Positions 28,302-36,794 of a stretch of DNA of 64,000 bases are shown here, piece after piece. The notes under the pieces are model-generated. The model worked only from the letters and a program-made list of their open reading frames with translations. It was not told the origin of the DNA and did not search any database. The stretch comes from Halioxenophilus sp033283405 (lineage in GTDB: Bacteria; Pseudomonadota; Gammaproteobacteria; Pseudomonadales; Cellvibrionaceae). The stretch's first letter is position 1. Every line of letters begins with the position of its first letter. The stretch lies in the NCBI RefSeq assembly GCF_033283405.1, contig NZ_JAWMQR010000006.1, positions 237,052 to 301,051 of the forward strand. Reading direction: 5' to 3'. The position numbers and the translations under genes were made by a program.

Positions 28302-28715
28302 CTACTCCACCGCATTAGCCGTCAAAAACATCGCTTTTTCCAAAGCCGTAAAAAAGTCCTGGTACACCGCCGGGTCTTCAATCGCTTTTAAGTTGTACTG
28401 GGCATTGGCCCGTACCAACATCTGGTTTTCCGATTTCTGTCTGACTGTTACCGTCATTTTCATATTGTAGCCATCCAGTTTCATGCCGGAGACGGTACCC
28501 AGTTCGGCGTCGGCATTGCTGATCACGAAACTTAGATCCTGCATGGTGGCGATAACGGTTCTGACCACCCTGTTTTGATCGTTGGTTTCAAAGGTTCTGG
28601 ATTGCATGTTGCGCAGTTCCACCTGGTTGTCGCCGCCGAGGATGCGTTTATCCTGACCGGCGCAGGCGGTGAGGAGTAGTGGCAACAGGGCCAGGAGGAG
28701 GATTCTGACGTTCAT
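28302..28715 (-). CDS. Lipoprotein of unknown function (137 aa)
   Basis: Lipoprotein signal MNVRILLLALLPLLLTAC with the lipidated Cys at residue 18. The mature domain includes RTFETNDQNRVVRTVIATMQ and KMTVTVRQK, and looks similar in layout to the middle gene of the operon (both contain a FET/YET-type segment, then 'MQDLSFVISNADAELG' or 'LQDMGYNIVTTEKDVG'). So the two are probably divergent paralogues. Its ATG overlaps the preceding stop (ATGA), showing translational coupling in a three-gene operon. Function unknown; an envelope role is inferred. Confidence 0.8.
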   Translation of the reverse strand: MNVRILLLALLPLLLTACAGQDKRILGGDNQVELRNMQSRTFETNDQNRVVRTVIATMQDLSFVISNADAELGTVSGMKLDGYNMKMTVTVRQKSENQMLVRANAQYNLKAIEDPAVYQDFFTALEKAMFLTANAVE

Positions 28716-29242
28716 ATTTTATTAGCCTCCAGGAATACCGATTTGGACAGCTTATCGAAGAACTCTTCGTAGAGTTCCGGGGTTTGAATGGTCTCGGCAC
28801 GGGATACTCGGCCGCGGTCATTCCAGACAATGCGTTGAAAGGTGACGCGGGCGAGGTAGCCCTCTCTAAGTTGAGAGCGGTTGGTAACCAGCGAGACGTT
28901 GATCTGCTGTTCTTTGTCGGTTGCTATGTCGACGCCTGTTACCACAGCCACAAAGATGGCCGCCGCAATCTGTTTACCGCTTTTGGCACTGACATTTTTT
29001 GAGGCGGTGATCAAGCCGACGTCTTTCTCGGTGGTGACTATGTTGTAGCCCATGTCCTGCAGTACGGCGATACCGGCAGAGAGCAGGGCAACTTCATCTT
29101 CGGTTTCGTAGAGGCGGGTCTGCTGCTGCCGGTCTTCCAGGGTGGAGGTGGATAACTCAAAGGTGGGCTTAGCGGCGCCCGCCCCGCTGGCAAACAGCAG
29201 GGCTAGCGCCATTAACGCCAGGCAGATTGGTTTACTCATCAC
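28712..29242 (-). CDS. Exported protein, paralogue of the adjacent lipoprotein
   Basis: 176 residues with a Sec signal peptide (LALMALALLFASGAGA). The segment LQDMGYNIVTTEKDVGLITA corresponds to MQDLSFVISNADAELGTVSG in the neighbouring 137-residue lipoprotein, and both end in a similar helix (EEFFDKLSKSVFLEAN against QDFFTALEKAMFLTAN). The family is unknown to me. It is the middle gene of a leftward operon with a SmpA-like lipoprotein 16 bp upstream and the lipoprotein overlapping downstream. Confidence 0.8.
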   Translation of the reverse strand: MMSKPICLALMALALLFASGAGAAKPTFELSTSTLEDRQQQTRLYETEDEVALLSAGIAVLQDMGYNIVTTEKDVGLITASKNVSAKSGKQIAAAIFVAVVTGVDIATDKEQQINVSLVTNRSQLREGYLARVTFQRIVWNDRGRVSRAETIQTPELYEEFFDKLSKSVFLEANKI

Positions 29243-29258
29243 ACTTCCCTAACCCGCA

Positions 29259-29663
29259 TTAAAATTTGGATGAGTGGTAGGCGAAGTCGCGAACCAGGTT
29301 GTTCTCATCAAATTTAATAATGATGGTCAGGGTGCGTTGTGTCGTGGAGCGGGCTTTGGCGCTGGTGTTACCACCGGCTAATACCAGAAAGACCCAGCTG
29401 TTGCTGGAGGAGGTGACGGTGTCGGTGGCGACCTTGTCGTACACCCACACTTCGCGGCGCTGTTCATCGGTGGAGACGATATTGGGCGAGCCCAACACTT
29501 CCGCCACCTGGGCGCCGGACATGCCGATTTTGATCTCCTTCTGTACCGTGCCGACGGTGAGCTGTTCGCCGTTGTCGATACCCACATCCTGGGCGTGCTG
29601 GGCCGCGCTGGTGCAGCCACCCAGTAAGAGGGCGGCCAGGGTTAGGGGCAGTAGGTTTTTCAT
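29259..29663 (-). CDS. SmpA/OmlA(BamE)-like lipoprotein
   Basis: 134 residues. Lipoprotein signal MKNLLPLTLAALLLGGC with Cys17 as the lipidation site. The mature part has IKIGMSGAQVAEVLGSPN followed by EVWVYDK, the pattern of the SmpA/OmlA (BamE) fold: a helix with GMS.AQV..VLG.P and a two-stranded sheet. The true BamE is a single essential component of the outer-membrane assembly machine; this is more likely a paralogue of the fold in an operon with two other envelope proteins. First gene of the operon. Confidence 0.75.
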   Translation of the reverse strand: MKNLLPLTLAALLLGGCTSAAQHAQDVGIDNGEQLTVGTVQKEIKIGMSGAQVAEVLGSPNIVSTDEQRREVWVYDKVATDTVTSSSNSWVFLVLAGGNTSAKARSTTQRTLTIIIKFDENNLVRDFAYHSSKF

Positions 29664-30297
29664 TGCGTACTCCTGTTATTGCTCAATCACTTCGTTCCTT
29701 CGCGGTATTTCGGGCCGGCTTGTGGCCTTATCTTCGCTGGGTTAGCGCGGCCAATTAGCCGGTTGCACCCGTATGATGCCGGTGAGTTTGGGCACAATTG
29801 CACCTAAGTCCCCAATACTAACTTAATCCATTAATTAAGTGCCAGATTAAATTTCGACAGATATGTTATTAAAATCAACAGATTACTGTGTACGTCGTAT
29901 TGTTTGTTGGTGTCATCTGTATGAAATGACAGGTTAAGAGGTAGAGGTATCTACGTGCTGGCTCTGTATTCACAGTGGCGTTTAGGCCGGCAATAACGCA
30001 AGTTCAGAATCGAGTTTCACCGAAAAAGTGTAGAGCAGTTTGTCGCGTTTAAGGAGCGCTTTTATAGTAAGCGCCACGAGAGTTGAGTTTCCTGACAAGG
30101 CGCGACGGAAATTCGCCGCTTGGTCAACTTGCACGATTGAAGAACTTTTAGGAACGCGTGAATAGCAATCTAAACTAAAAGCTGCAAGCGTTGGGTAATC
30201 GAACAATCAATCGGAAATAAAATCAGGCATTAATTTTATCCATTAAACACTCCACATCAAAATCCTTTCACCCATACATTCTTATCAATCAAAGAAA
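29664..30297. other. Intergenic region, promoter of the lipoprotein operon
   Basis: No convincing gene. A minus-strand open frame at 29982-30206 lacks a ribosome-binding site and recognisable sequence. Confidence 0.4.
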
Positions 30298-30319
30298 AAG
30301 CCCGGCTTTGCCGGGCTAA
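30294..30319 (-). terminator. Terminator after the barrel paralogue
   Basis: On the minus strand: stem AGCCCGGC, loop AAA, GCCGGGCT followed by TTTTTCTTT. It lies about 95 bases past the stop of the gene ending at 30413. Confidence 0.85.
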
Positions 30320-30412
30320 ATACAAAGAACGACCTAACCAACTAAATCCTATTTCGGTAACCCTAAATTCTTGGTGTTATTGCGCGGGGCGATGGTTAGT
30401 GCTGCGAGTCGA

Positions 30413-31189
30413 TTAAGAGCAGAAAACGTAGCAGCCTTGTGGTTGGGAGTGGGCGGCGATCCAAGCTGGGCTGGCGATATTCATGGCGTCGTAACCGCTG
30501 TCGGGGTCGGCGCTGCGGTGGCGTTTGATCAGAGATTTACCCGCGTCTAAATAGAAGCGAATTCCGAACATACCGCGGTAGCCCGCATCATCGTGGTGAT
30601 CAAGCTCGGCGTAGAGGGAGAAGCCAATAAAATCCTGGTAACCGGGTTGCCACTCAAAGCCGATGGTTTCGCTGGGACTGCTATCGTGATGGTGATTGAG
30701 CTTGGCATAGAGAGCCAAATTTTCATTCGCGTACCAGCTGCCCTTGAGCTTCAGGTAGGGGTCTTCATCGGCGACGGAGTAGCCACTGGTGTCTATCTCT
30801 GATCGTTCATATCCGGCGATGGCGTGCGCGGTAAAGTTTGTGAAGAATTTTTCTGCTTCAACGCCCAGGCGATAGTTTTTGAAGTCATCAATGGCGTGCC
30901 AGGAGCCGATGACGCCAACCATGGCGTTCTCTGGGTTGCGCCAAAAAAGATGGCCGGCGGCCGCGGAGAGATTGCCGGCTTCGTGATTACCTGAGACCAG
31001 GTCGACCTGTATTCCCAGGCTATCGGTAACGGGGGCGGTGAGGGTAGCCTCCATTGCTGAGGTTTCACTGTGGCCTGTGTGCAGGGTTAACTTACCATTG
31101 ATTGCGTCAACAGCGGGTTCAACCGCGCTGGCGCTAACGGCGGTAACTAAACCGGCGAGCGCCAGTACGGCCTGGGTGGATTTTTTCAT
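30413..31189 (-). CDS. Putative outer-membrane beta-barrel protein (copy 2 of a tandem pair)
   Basis: 258 residues with a signal peptide (MKKSTQAVLALAGLVTAV, cleavage after ASA). The mature protein alternates hydrophobic and polar residues in strands separated by turns (VMVGVIGSWHAID-like, FTAHAIAGYERSE, LALYAKLNHHHD, FIGFSLYAELDHHDD, GMFGIRFYLD), typical of a small outer-membrane barrel. After the last strand comes GKSLIKRHRSADPDSG and a tail of about 25 residues with two Cys near the end (CYVFCS). It is a close paralogue of the gene immediately upstream. Function unknown. Confidence 0.8.
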   Translation of the reverse strand: MKKSTQAVLALAGLVTAVSASAVEPAVDAINGKLTLHTGHSETSAMEATLTAPVTDSLGIQVDLVSGNHEAGNLSAAAGHLFWRNPENAMVGVIGSWHAIDDFKNYRLGVEAEKFFTNFTAHAIAGYERSEIDTSGYSVADEDPYLKLKGSWYANENLALYAKLNHHHDSSPSETIGFEWQPGYQDFIGFSLYAELDHHDDAGYRGMFGIRFYLDAGKSLIKRHRSADPDSGYDAMNIASPAWIAAHSQPQGCYVFCS

Positions 31190-31274
31190 TTCAGTTCCTT
31201 TAAGCGAGTTTCGTGTTAATTAAAACGCGGGCAGTTGTTGGGTGTTGGCTACAGCCCAGCCTTAGTCAATCTGT

Positions 31275-32051
31275 TTATCCGCAGATGCCTGGGTAGAAAG
31301 CTCTACTGGCTGCAGAGCCATCGCACATGGGGGAGGTGTTGTTGTTCCAGAAATCGTTGCCGCTGTCTGGATCGGCGCTGCGGTGGCGTTGGATAAGTGA
31401 TTTACCGCCGTCAAAATAGAAGCGAATTCCTACCAGGCCTCGGTTACCTTCGCCTTCGGTATGGTCGAGTTCCGCAAACAGTGAATAGCCGATATTCGCG
31501 CTGTAACCCGCTTGCCATTCCGCGCCAATGCCGCCACCGGTGCGTTCGTGGTGTTGATTCAACTTGGTGTACAGCGCGAGATTATTCTGCGGATACCAGG
31601 TGGCTTTGAACTTGCCATAGGCGTCTTCGATGGTATCCGAGTGGCCTGCTTCTTCTGCTTTGCTACTTTCATAACCGGCGATGGCTCGCAGGGTTATATC
31701 GTTTAAGAACTTTTCCCCTTGTAAAGCGATACGCCGATTATCGATCAGCTCGAACGAGTGCCAGCTGGCAATCACGCCCAGCAGAGCGGAGCTTGGGTCA
31801 CGCCAAAAAAGATGGCCGCTCACCGCCGAGACATTGCCCAATTCATGGTTGCCGGAGGCGATATCCACCTGCGCACCGATTGCATGGGTTACCGGTAGTG
31901 TGAGGTTAACATCGACCAGCGATACCTCATCGCTACCAACAATCAAGGAGGCTTTTGCGTTGATTGCATCAACCGCCGGCTCTGCGCCTACAGTAACTGA
32001 AGTCGACAGGGCGCCTGCAATTAACAAGGGAACAATCGATTTTTTGAGCAT
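31275..32051 (-). CDS. Putative outer-membrane beta-barrel protein (copy 1 of a tandem pair)
   Basis: 258 residues, the same length as its downstream paralogue. The signal peptide ends near VTVGA. Both mature proteins begin EPAVDAIN.K and share FWR.P..A..GVI.SWH, ERS/SSK-type loops, LALY.KLN.HH and GIRFY.D.GKSLI.RHRSADPDSG. The C-terminal tails differ in sequence but each has two or more Cys (MCDGSAASRAFYPGICG here), which may form a disulfide at the surface. The paralogues are probably one transcript, ended by the terminator at 30294. The family is not one I can name. Confidence 0.8.
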   Translation of the reverse strand: MLKKSIVPLLIAGALSTSVTVGAEPAVDAINAKASLIVGSDEVSLVDVNLTLPVTHAIGAQVDIASGNHELGNVSAVSGHLFWRDPSSALLGVIASWHSFELIDNRRIALQGEKFLNDITLRAIAGYESSKAEEAGHSDTIEDAYGKFKATWYPQNNLALYTKLNQHHERTGGGIGAEWQAGYSANIGYSLFAELDHTEGEGNRGLVGIRFYFDGGKSLIQRHRSADPDSGNDFWNNNTSPMCDGSAASRAFYPGICG

Positions 32052-32590
32052 AGTTAAACCTTACTTACAACGAAGGGTAGTGGTTCTCTAATGGAAGATT
32101 GAGAACGAATTTGGGTGAGGAGTATAAATAGTGCTAGGTTAAAAATTGCACAAAATTGGCAGGTACAGCGTGGTCATAAACTTCTAAATCCGTTAGCCGT
32201 GGTGGCGGTCCATCTCTGCTTTATAGCAACAGTGTTGTTGATAATTAATCTGTGAATAGAATTAGACGACAGCCCAATAAATTGCAAAAAAAGTCACAAA
32301 AAAGTTGTTATTGCCTGAGCCGCTTCGGATAAGCGGACGATTTATGAGGTCGGGAAGCAGTGGTGATTAAAAAATACTCAGGCGTTGCGGTCGAATGAAA
32401 TAACTTGGTGAGCAATCGAATGTTTTGCCGTGTGTCTATACGCAGTAAGCTGGCAGCGGTGTTTTGTGGTTGAGTTAATGTGCCTCTGTCGTTCATTTTT
32501 TGAGGGATAGTTCAAAAAGATTAAGTTGTGAAATAATCCGATTACTTAAAATCTTCCCTTGGAATTTGCCCTATCCAGATTTTCAAAAAT
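32052..32590. other. Intergenic region upstream of the barrel pair
   Basis: A+T-rich, no convincing gene. Presumed promoter region for the leftward barrel operon. Confidence 0.4.
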
Positions 32591-32614
32591 AAAAAAACCC
32601 GGCATAGCCGGGCT
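32591..32614 (-). terminator. Terminator of the aceA transcript
   Basis: On the minus strand: AGCCCGGC, loop TAT, GCCGGG followed by seven T. It is about 140 bases past the aceA stop. Confidence 0.85.
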
Positions 32615-32751
32615 GAAGAAGTAGTGAACTTTTTGTGGGTTAATAAAGAAGCTATTTTCTTTCCTCTTTATTATTACCGCTTAAAATCTGTGCAACGGTG
32701 TAGCGTTGTTTGATTTTAAGCGGCTCGCCGATGGTTATGGTTGTTCAACCA

Positions 32752-34347
32752 TTAACCAAACTGATTCATAGTGTTGTCTTTACCAGAGGCCTTCAGTGCG
32801 GCGTCACCGGAGAAGTACTCTTTGTGATCGTCGCCCATGTCGGAGCCGGCCATGTTTTGGTGTTTCACGCAGGCGATGCCTTGGCGAATCTCTTTGCGCT
32901 GTACACCGGCAACGTAGCCCAGCATGCCTTGCTCACCGAAGTACTCTTTGGCCAGGTTGTCGGTAGACAGGGCCGCAGTGTGGTAGGTGGGCAGTGTGAT
33001 CAGGTGGTGGAACACACCGGCGTTGGCCGCGGCATCTTTCTGGAAGCTTTGAATGCGACGGTCGGCTTCAATAGAGAGTTCGGTTTCGTCGTACTCGGCG
33101 CTCATCAGGTTGGCGCGGTCGTAAGCGGCAACATTTTTACCCTCTTCACTCCAGGCATCGAACACTTGTTGACGGAAGTTAAGCGTCCAGTTGAACGATG
33201 GGCTGTTGTTGTACACCAGCTTGGCGTTGGGCACTACCGCACGGATGCGATCAACCATGCCGGCGATCTGGCCGACGTGGGGTTTTTCGGTTTCGATCCA
33301 GAGCAGGTCGGCGCCGTTTTGCAGTGAGGTGATGCAGTCCAACACGACGCGATCTTCACCGGTGCCTTTGCGGAACTGGAACAGGTTGCTGGGCAGACGT
33401 TTTGGCTTCAGCAGTTTGCCGTTGGCTTTGATCACCACGTCGCCGTTTTGAATTTCATCGGCGCTGTTAACGTATTCGCCATCGAGGAAACTGTTGTACT
33501 GGTCGCCCAGGTCGCCCGGTGCGTTGGTTACGGCGATCTGTTTGGTGAGGCCGGCACCGAGGGAGTCGGTACGCGCAACGATGACACCGTCGTCAACACC
33601 CAGCTCCATAAACGCGTAGCGAACCGCGCGGATTTTGGCGAGGAAGTCGGCGTGGGGCACGGTTACTTTACCGTCCTGATGGCCACACTGTTTCTCGTCG
33701 GAAACCTGGTTTTCAATCTGAATACAACAGGCACCGGCTTCAATCATCTTCTTAGCCAACAGGTAGGTGGCCTCTTCGTTACCGAAACCGGCGTCGATAT
33801 CGGCGATGATGGGCACCACGTGGGTTTGGAAGTTGTCGATTTGGTTCTGTATGTCTTTGGCTTTTATCTGGTCGCCGGCATCACGGGCGGCATCCAGGGC
33901 GCGGAACAGGCCACCCATCTCGCGGGCATCAGCCTGGCGCAGGAAGGTGTAGAGCTCTTCGATCAGACCGGGCACGGCGGTTTTCTCGTGCATGGATTGG
34001 TCGGGCAGCGGGCCAAAGTCGGAACGCAGGGCGGCGATCATCCAGCCAGAGAGGTAGAGGTAACGGCGCTTGGTATCACCAAAATGTTTTTTGATGGCGA
34101 TCATTTTTTGTTGGCCGATAAAACCGTGCCAGCAGCCCAGTGATTGGGTGTAGTTGGCGTGGTCCTGGTCGTAGGCGGCCATATCTTCACGCATGATTTT
34201 GGCGGTGTATTTGGCGATGTCCAAACCGGTTTTGAAACGGTTTTGCAAACGCATGCGGGCGACGGATTCGGCGTTGATGGCGTTCCAGGTGGCGTTACCT
34301 TCGATGGCCTGACCCGCTTCGGCGATGGTGTTTTGGTAGTTCGGCAT
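32752..34347 (-). CDS. aceA: Isocitrate lyase
   Basis: Cleaves isocitrate to glyoxylate and succinate, first step of the glyoxylate shunt, needed for growth on acetate and fatty acids; cytoplasmic. From the ATG at 34347 (MPNYQNTI) the protein is 531 residues, the size of the Pseudomonas-type enzyme and longer than the E. coli form. The catalytic loop KQCGHQDGKVTVPH is present, as is the Mg-binding region IADIDAGFGN. TTGGAG lies nine bases before that ATG; the longer frame would start at a TTG overlapping this site. It follows glcB by 117 bp on the same strand, so both shunt genes are together. Confidence 0.96.
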   Translation of the reverse strand: MPNYQNTIAEAGQAIEGNATWNAINAESVARMRLQNRFKTGLDIAKYTAKIMREDMAAYDQDHANYTQSLGCWHGFIGQQKMIAIKKHFGDTKRRYLYLSGWMIAALRSDFGPLPDQSMHEKTAVPGLIEELYTFLRQADAREMGGLFRALDAARDAGDQIKAKDIQNQIDNFQTHVVPIIADIDAGFGNEEATYLLAKKMIEAGACCIQIENQVSDEKQCGHQDGKVTVPHADFLAKIRAVRYAFMELGVDDGVIVARTDSLGAGLTKQIAVTNAPGDLGDQYNSFLDGEYVNSADEIQNGDVVIKANGKLLKPKRLPSNLFQFRKGTGEDRVVLDCITSLQNGADLLWIETEKPHVGQIAGMVDRIRAVVPNAKLVYNNSPSFNWTLNFRQQVFDAWSEEGKNVAAYDRANLMSAEYDETELSIEADRRIQSFQKDAAANAGVFHHLITLPTYHTAALSTDNLAKEYFGEQGMLGYVAGVQRKEIRQGIACVKHQNMAGSDMGDDHKEYFSGDAALKASGKDNTMNQFG

Positions 34348-34405
34348 TGTTTGAATCTCCAAATTGCAAAATTGATAAGCGTTTTGTTTCTCGTTGTTCG
34401 GGTTT

Positions 34406-34429
34406 GCCGCCCCTTTTTTGGGGGGCGGC
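34406..34429. repeat. G+C-rich hairpin between glcB and aceA
   Basis: GCCGCCCC, then a T-rich loop, then GGGGCGGC: an 8-bp perfect stem. No T tract follows on the minus strand, so it is more likely an mRNA-stabilising or processing hairpin, or a weak partial terminator between the two shunt genes. Confidence 0.6.
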
Positions 34430-34464
34430 GGCTTGTTGTTTGCCCGTAGTCTGTTATTCAGTGC

Positions 34465-36651
34465 TCAAGCGCTTTTTTTCAGGCGGCGGTAGCGGTGCAA
34501 CAGCGGTTCGGTGTAGCCGTTGGGCTGCTGGCGGCCTTCAAAAATCAGGGCGCGGGCGGCCTGGTAGGCGATGCTGTTCTCCACATTGGGCGCCATGGCG
34601 TCATAGCTCGGGTCGCCGGCGTTCTGCTCGTCGACCACCGCCGCCATGCGCGCCAGGACCGTTTGTACCTGCTCACTGGTGCAGATGCCGTGGGTCAACC
34701 AGTTGGCGATGTGCTGGCTGGAGATGCGCAGGGTGGCGCGATCTTCCATCAGGCCCAGGCCGTTGATGTCGGGCACCTTGGAGCAGCCGACGCCCTGGTC
34801 GATCCAGCGCACCACGTAACCGAGAATGCCCTGGCAGTTGTTTTCCAGCTCGCGCTCGATCTGCTCGGCGCTCAGGCTGCCGGGCTCTGCCAGCAGTGGC
34901 AGTTGCAGCAGGTCGGTCACCGGCGCCGGCTGTTCGTCGCACTTACCTTCCAGCAGAGCGAAGACATCGACTTTGTGGTAGTGCATGGCGTGCAGCGTGG
35001 CCGCGGTGGGTGAGGGCACCCAGGCGGTGGTGGCACCGGCGTTCACGTGGCCGATCTTCTGTTTCATCATCTCGGCCATGGCATCGGGCATGGCCCACAT
35101 GCCTTTACCGATCTGGGCGCGGCCGGGGAAACCACACTGCACACCGATGGCAACGTTGCGCTGCTCGTAGGATTGCAGCCAGGTTTCGCCTTTCAGGCTG
35201 CCCTTGGGCATGAACGGGCCGGCCATCATGCTGGTGTGGATCTCGTCACCGGTACGATCCAGGAAGCCGGTATTAATAAAGAAGACGCGATCGCGGGCGG
35301 CCAGAATACAGGCCGTCAGGTTCAGGCTGGTGCGACGCTCTTCATCCATAATGCCGATCTTCAGGGTATTCTTCGGCAGACCGATCAGCTGCTCGACGCG
35401 GCTGAACAGTTCGCAGGTGAAGCGCACCTCTTCCGGGCCGTGCAGTTTCGGCTTAACGATGTAGATGCTGCCGGTGCGGCTGTTGCGGCACTGGCCTTTG
35501 CCGTCCAGATCGAGTTTGCCGATCAGGGCGGTAACCACGGCATCGACAATGCCTTCGGGCAGCTCGTTGCCGGCTGCGTCGGTGATCAGCTCACTGGTGG
35601 TGAGCAGGCCAACGTTGCGTACCAGCATTAACGAGCGGCCGGGTAGAGTCAGCTCTTCACCCATGGGGCTTAAGAACGACTTGTCGGCGTTCAGGCGGCG
35701 GGTGAGGGTCTCACCGTTTTTCTGGAAGGTGTCTTCCAGAGTGCCGAGCATCAGTCCCAGCCAGTTTTTGTAGACTTCAACCTTGTCTTCGGCATCGACG
35801 GCGGCGATGGAATCTTCGCAATCCATAATGGTGGTCAAGGCGGCTTCCATATGGATGTCGCTGATCACCGAACCGCGCTCGGTGCTCTGGCCACTGGTAA
35901 CCAGCTCCAGCTCAACGTGCAGGCCGTTGTTGCGCAGCAGAACAGACTCCGGTGCGTTGGCATCGCCTTCGAAGCCAGCGAATTGCGCCGGGTTGGCCAA
36001 GCCGGTGGTTTTGCCGTCGGCAAAGTAGGCCACCAGGTGGCTGGAGAAGACGGAGTAGTGGTTCACGTCGGCGTGGCTGCCCTTGTTGAGCGGGAAGCTC
36101 TCGTCGAGGAACTGCTGGCAGTAGGCGACTACCGCCTGACCGCGGGCTGGGTTGTAGCCTTTACCGGCGGCCAACTCACCTTCGGTGGCGATGATGTCGG
36201 AGCCGTACAGGGCGTCGTAGAGGCTGCCCCAGCGGGCGTTGGCGGCGTTGAGCGCAAAGCGTGCGTTTTTCACCGGTACCACCAACTGCGGGCCGGCCAT
36301 AGTGGCGATTTCGGCGTCGTTGTTTTCGGTGGTGATCGGCTCGGGCATCGCCTGGGGTTGCAGGTAGCCTATCTCCTGTAAAAAGGTTTTGTAGGCATCG
36401 GGCGTTATATTGCCCTGGTTTTCCTGGCACCATTGGTCGATACGGGCCTGCAGATCATCGCGCACGGCCAGCAGGCGGCGGTTTTCTGGGGTTAGGTCAT
36501 CAATCAGCTGGACAAAACCGGCCCAAAACTCATCGGCATTGAGATTGGTTTGGGGCAGTACATAGGTCTCCAGAAACTCAAAAAGCTCTGGGTTTACCCG
36601 GGCAAGCAGTCCCTGGCTTGCGGCTTTGTCACTAACAACGGATAGGTCCAT
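34465..36651 (-). CDS. glcB: Malate synthase G
   Basis: Condenses glyoxylate with acetyl-CoA to malate, second step of the glyoxylate shunt; cytoplasmic, monomeric. 728 residues, matching the G isoform (about 720-730) and not the shorter A form. Recognisable blocks include MDCEDSIAAVDAEDKV, TRRLNADKSF, SIYIVKPKLHGPEEV, GIMDEERRTSLN, and the C-terminal GVGCSKVPDINGLGLMEDRA. AGGA lies eight bases before the ATG. It is divergent from the regulator gene across 143 bp holding several copies of AAATTTCACA-type sites, so it is very probably under that regulator. Confidence 0.96.
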   Translation of the reverse strand: MDLSVVSDKAASQGLLARVNPELFEFLETYVLPQTNLNADEFWAGFVQLIDDLTPENRRLLAVRDDLQARIDQWCQENQGNITPDAYKTFLQEIGYLQPQAMPEPITTENNDAEIATMAGPQLVVPVKNARFALNAANARWGSLYDALYGSDIIATEGELAAGKGYNPARGQAVVAYCQQFLDESFPLNKGSHADVNHYSVFSSHLVAYFADGKTTGLANPAQFAGFEGDANAPESVLLRNNGLHVELELVTSGQSTERGSVISDIHMEAALTTIMDCEDSIAAVDAEDKVEVYKNWLGLMLGTLEDTFQKNGETLTRRLNADKSFLSPMGEELTLPGRSLMLVRNVGLLTTSELITDAAGNELPEGIVDAVVTALIGKLDLDGKGQCRNSRTGSIYIVKPKLHGPEEVRFTCELFSRVEQLIGLPKNTLKIGIMDEERRTSLNLTACILAARDRVFFINTGFLDRTGDEIHTSMMAGPFMPKGSLKGETWLQSYEQRNVAIGVQCGFPGRAQIGKGMWAMPDAMAEMMKQKIGHVNAGATTAWVPSPTAATLHAMHYHKVDVFALLEGKCDEQPAPVTDLLQLPLLAEPGSLSAEQIERELENNCQGILGYVVRWIDQGVGCSKVPDINGLGLMEDRATLRISSQHIANWLTHGICTSEQVQTVLARMAAVVDEQNAGDPSYDAMAPNVENSIAYQAARALIFEGRQQPNGYTEPLLHRYRRLKKSA

Positions 36652-36720
36652 GGCTGCGTTCCTATGTGGAAGGTTGATGGTGTTTAACGAACGAAGGGCA
36701 GTGTAATGCTTATTGTGTTA

Positions 36721-36792
36721 AAATTTCACAAATAAAATTTCACATTGTGAATTTCACAATTGGATAGGAAATTACACAGGTAAAATTTCACA
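36721..36792. promoter_or_regulatory. Operator cluster: five AAATTTCACA-type sites
   Basis: Copies start at 36721, 36735, 36749 (GAATTTCACA), 36769 (AAATTACACA) and 36783. Steps are 14, 14, 20 and 14 bases. The third copy is the right half of a 17-bp palindrome at 36744-36760 (ATTGTGAA, T, TTCACAAT). The cluster fills the space between divergent glcB and the HTH regulator, and the last copy ends two bases before the regulator ATG. Likely the binding region of that regulator, controlling glcB/aceA and itself. Confidence 0.75.
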
Positions 36793-36794
36793 AC

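Noticed and set aside
29982..30206. 74-codon minus-strand frame
   Set aside because: No ribosome-binding site and no family resemblance; flanked by A+T-rich non-coding DNA.
33448..36381. Long plus-strand open frames opposite aceA and glcB
   Set aside because: Shadows of two unmistakable glyoxylate-shunt genes; composition is Val/Gly-rich with no recognisable domain.
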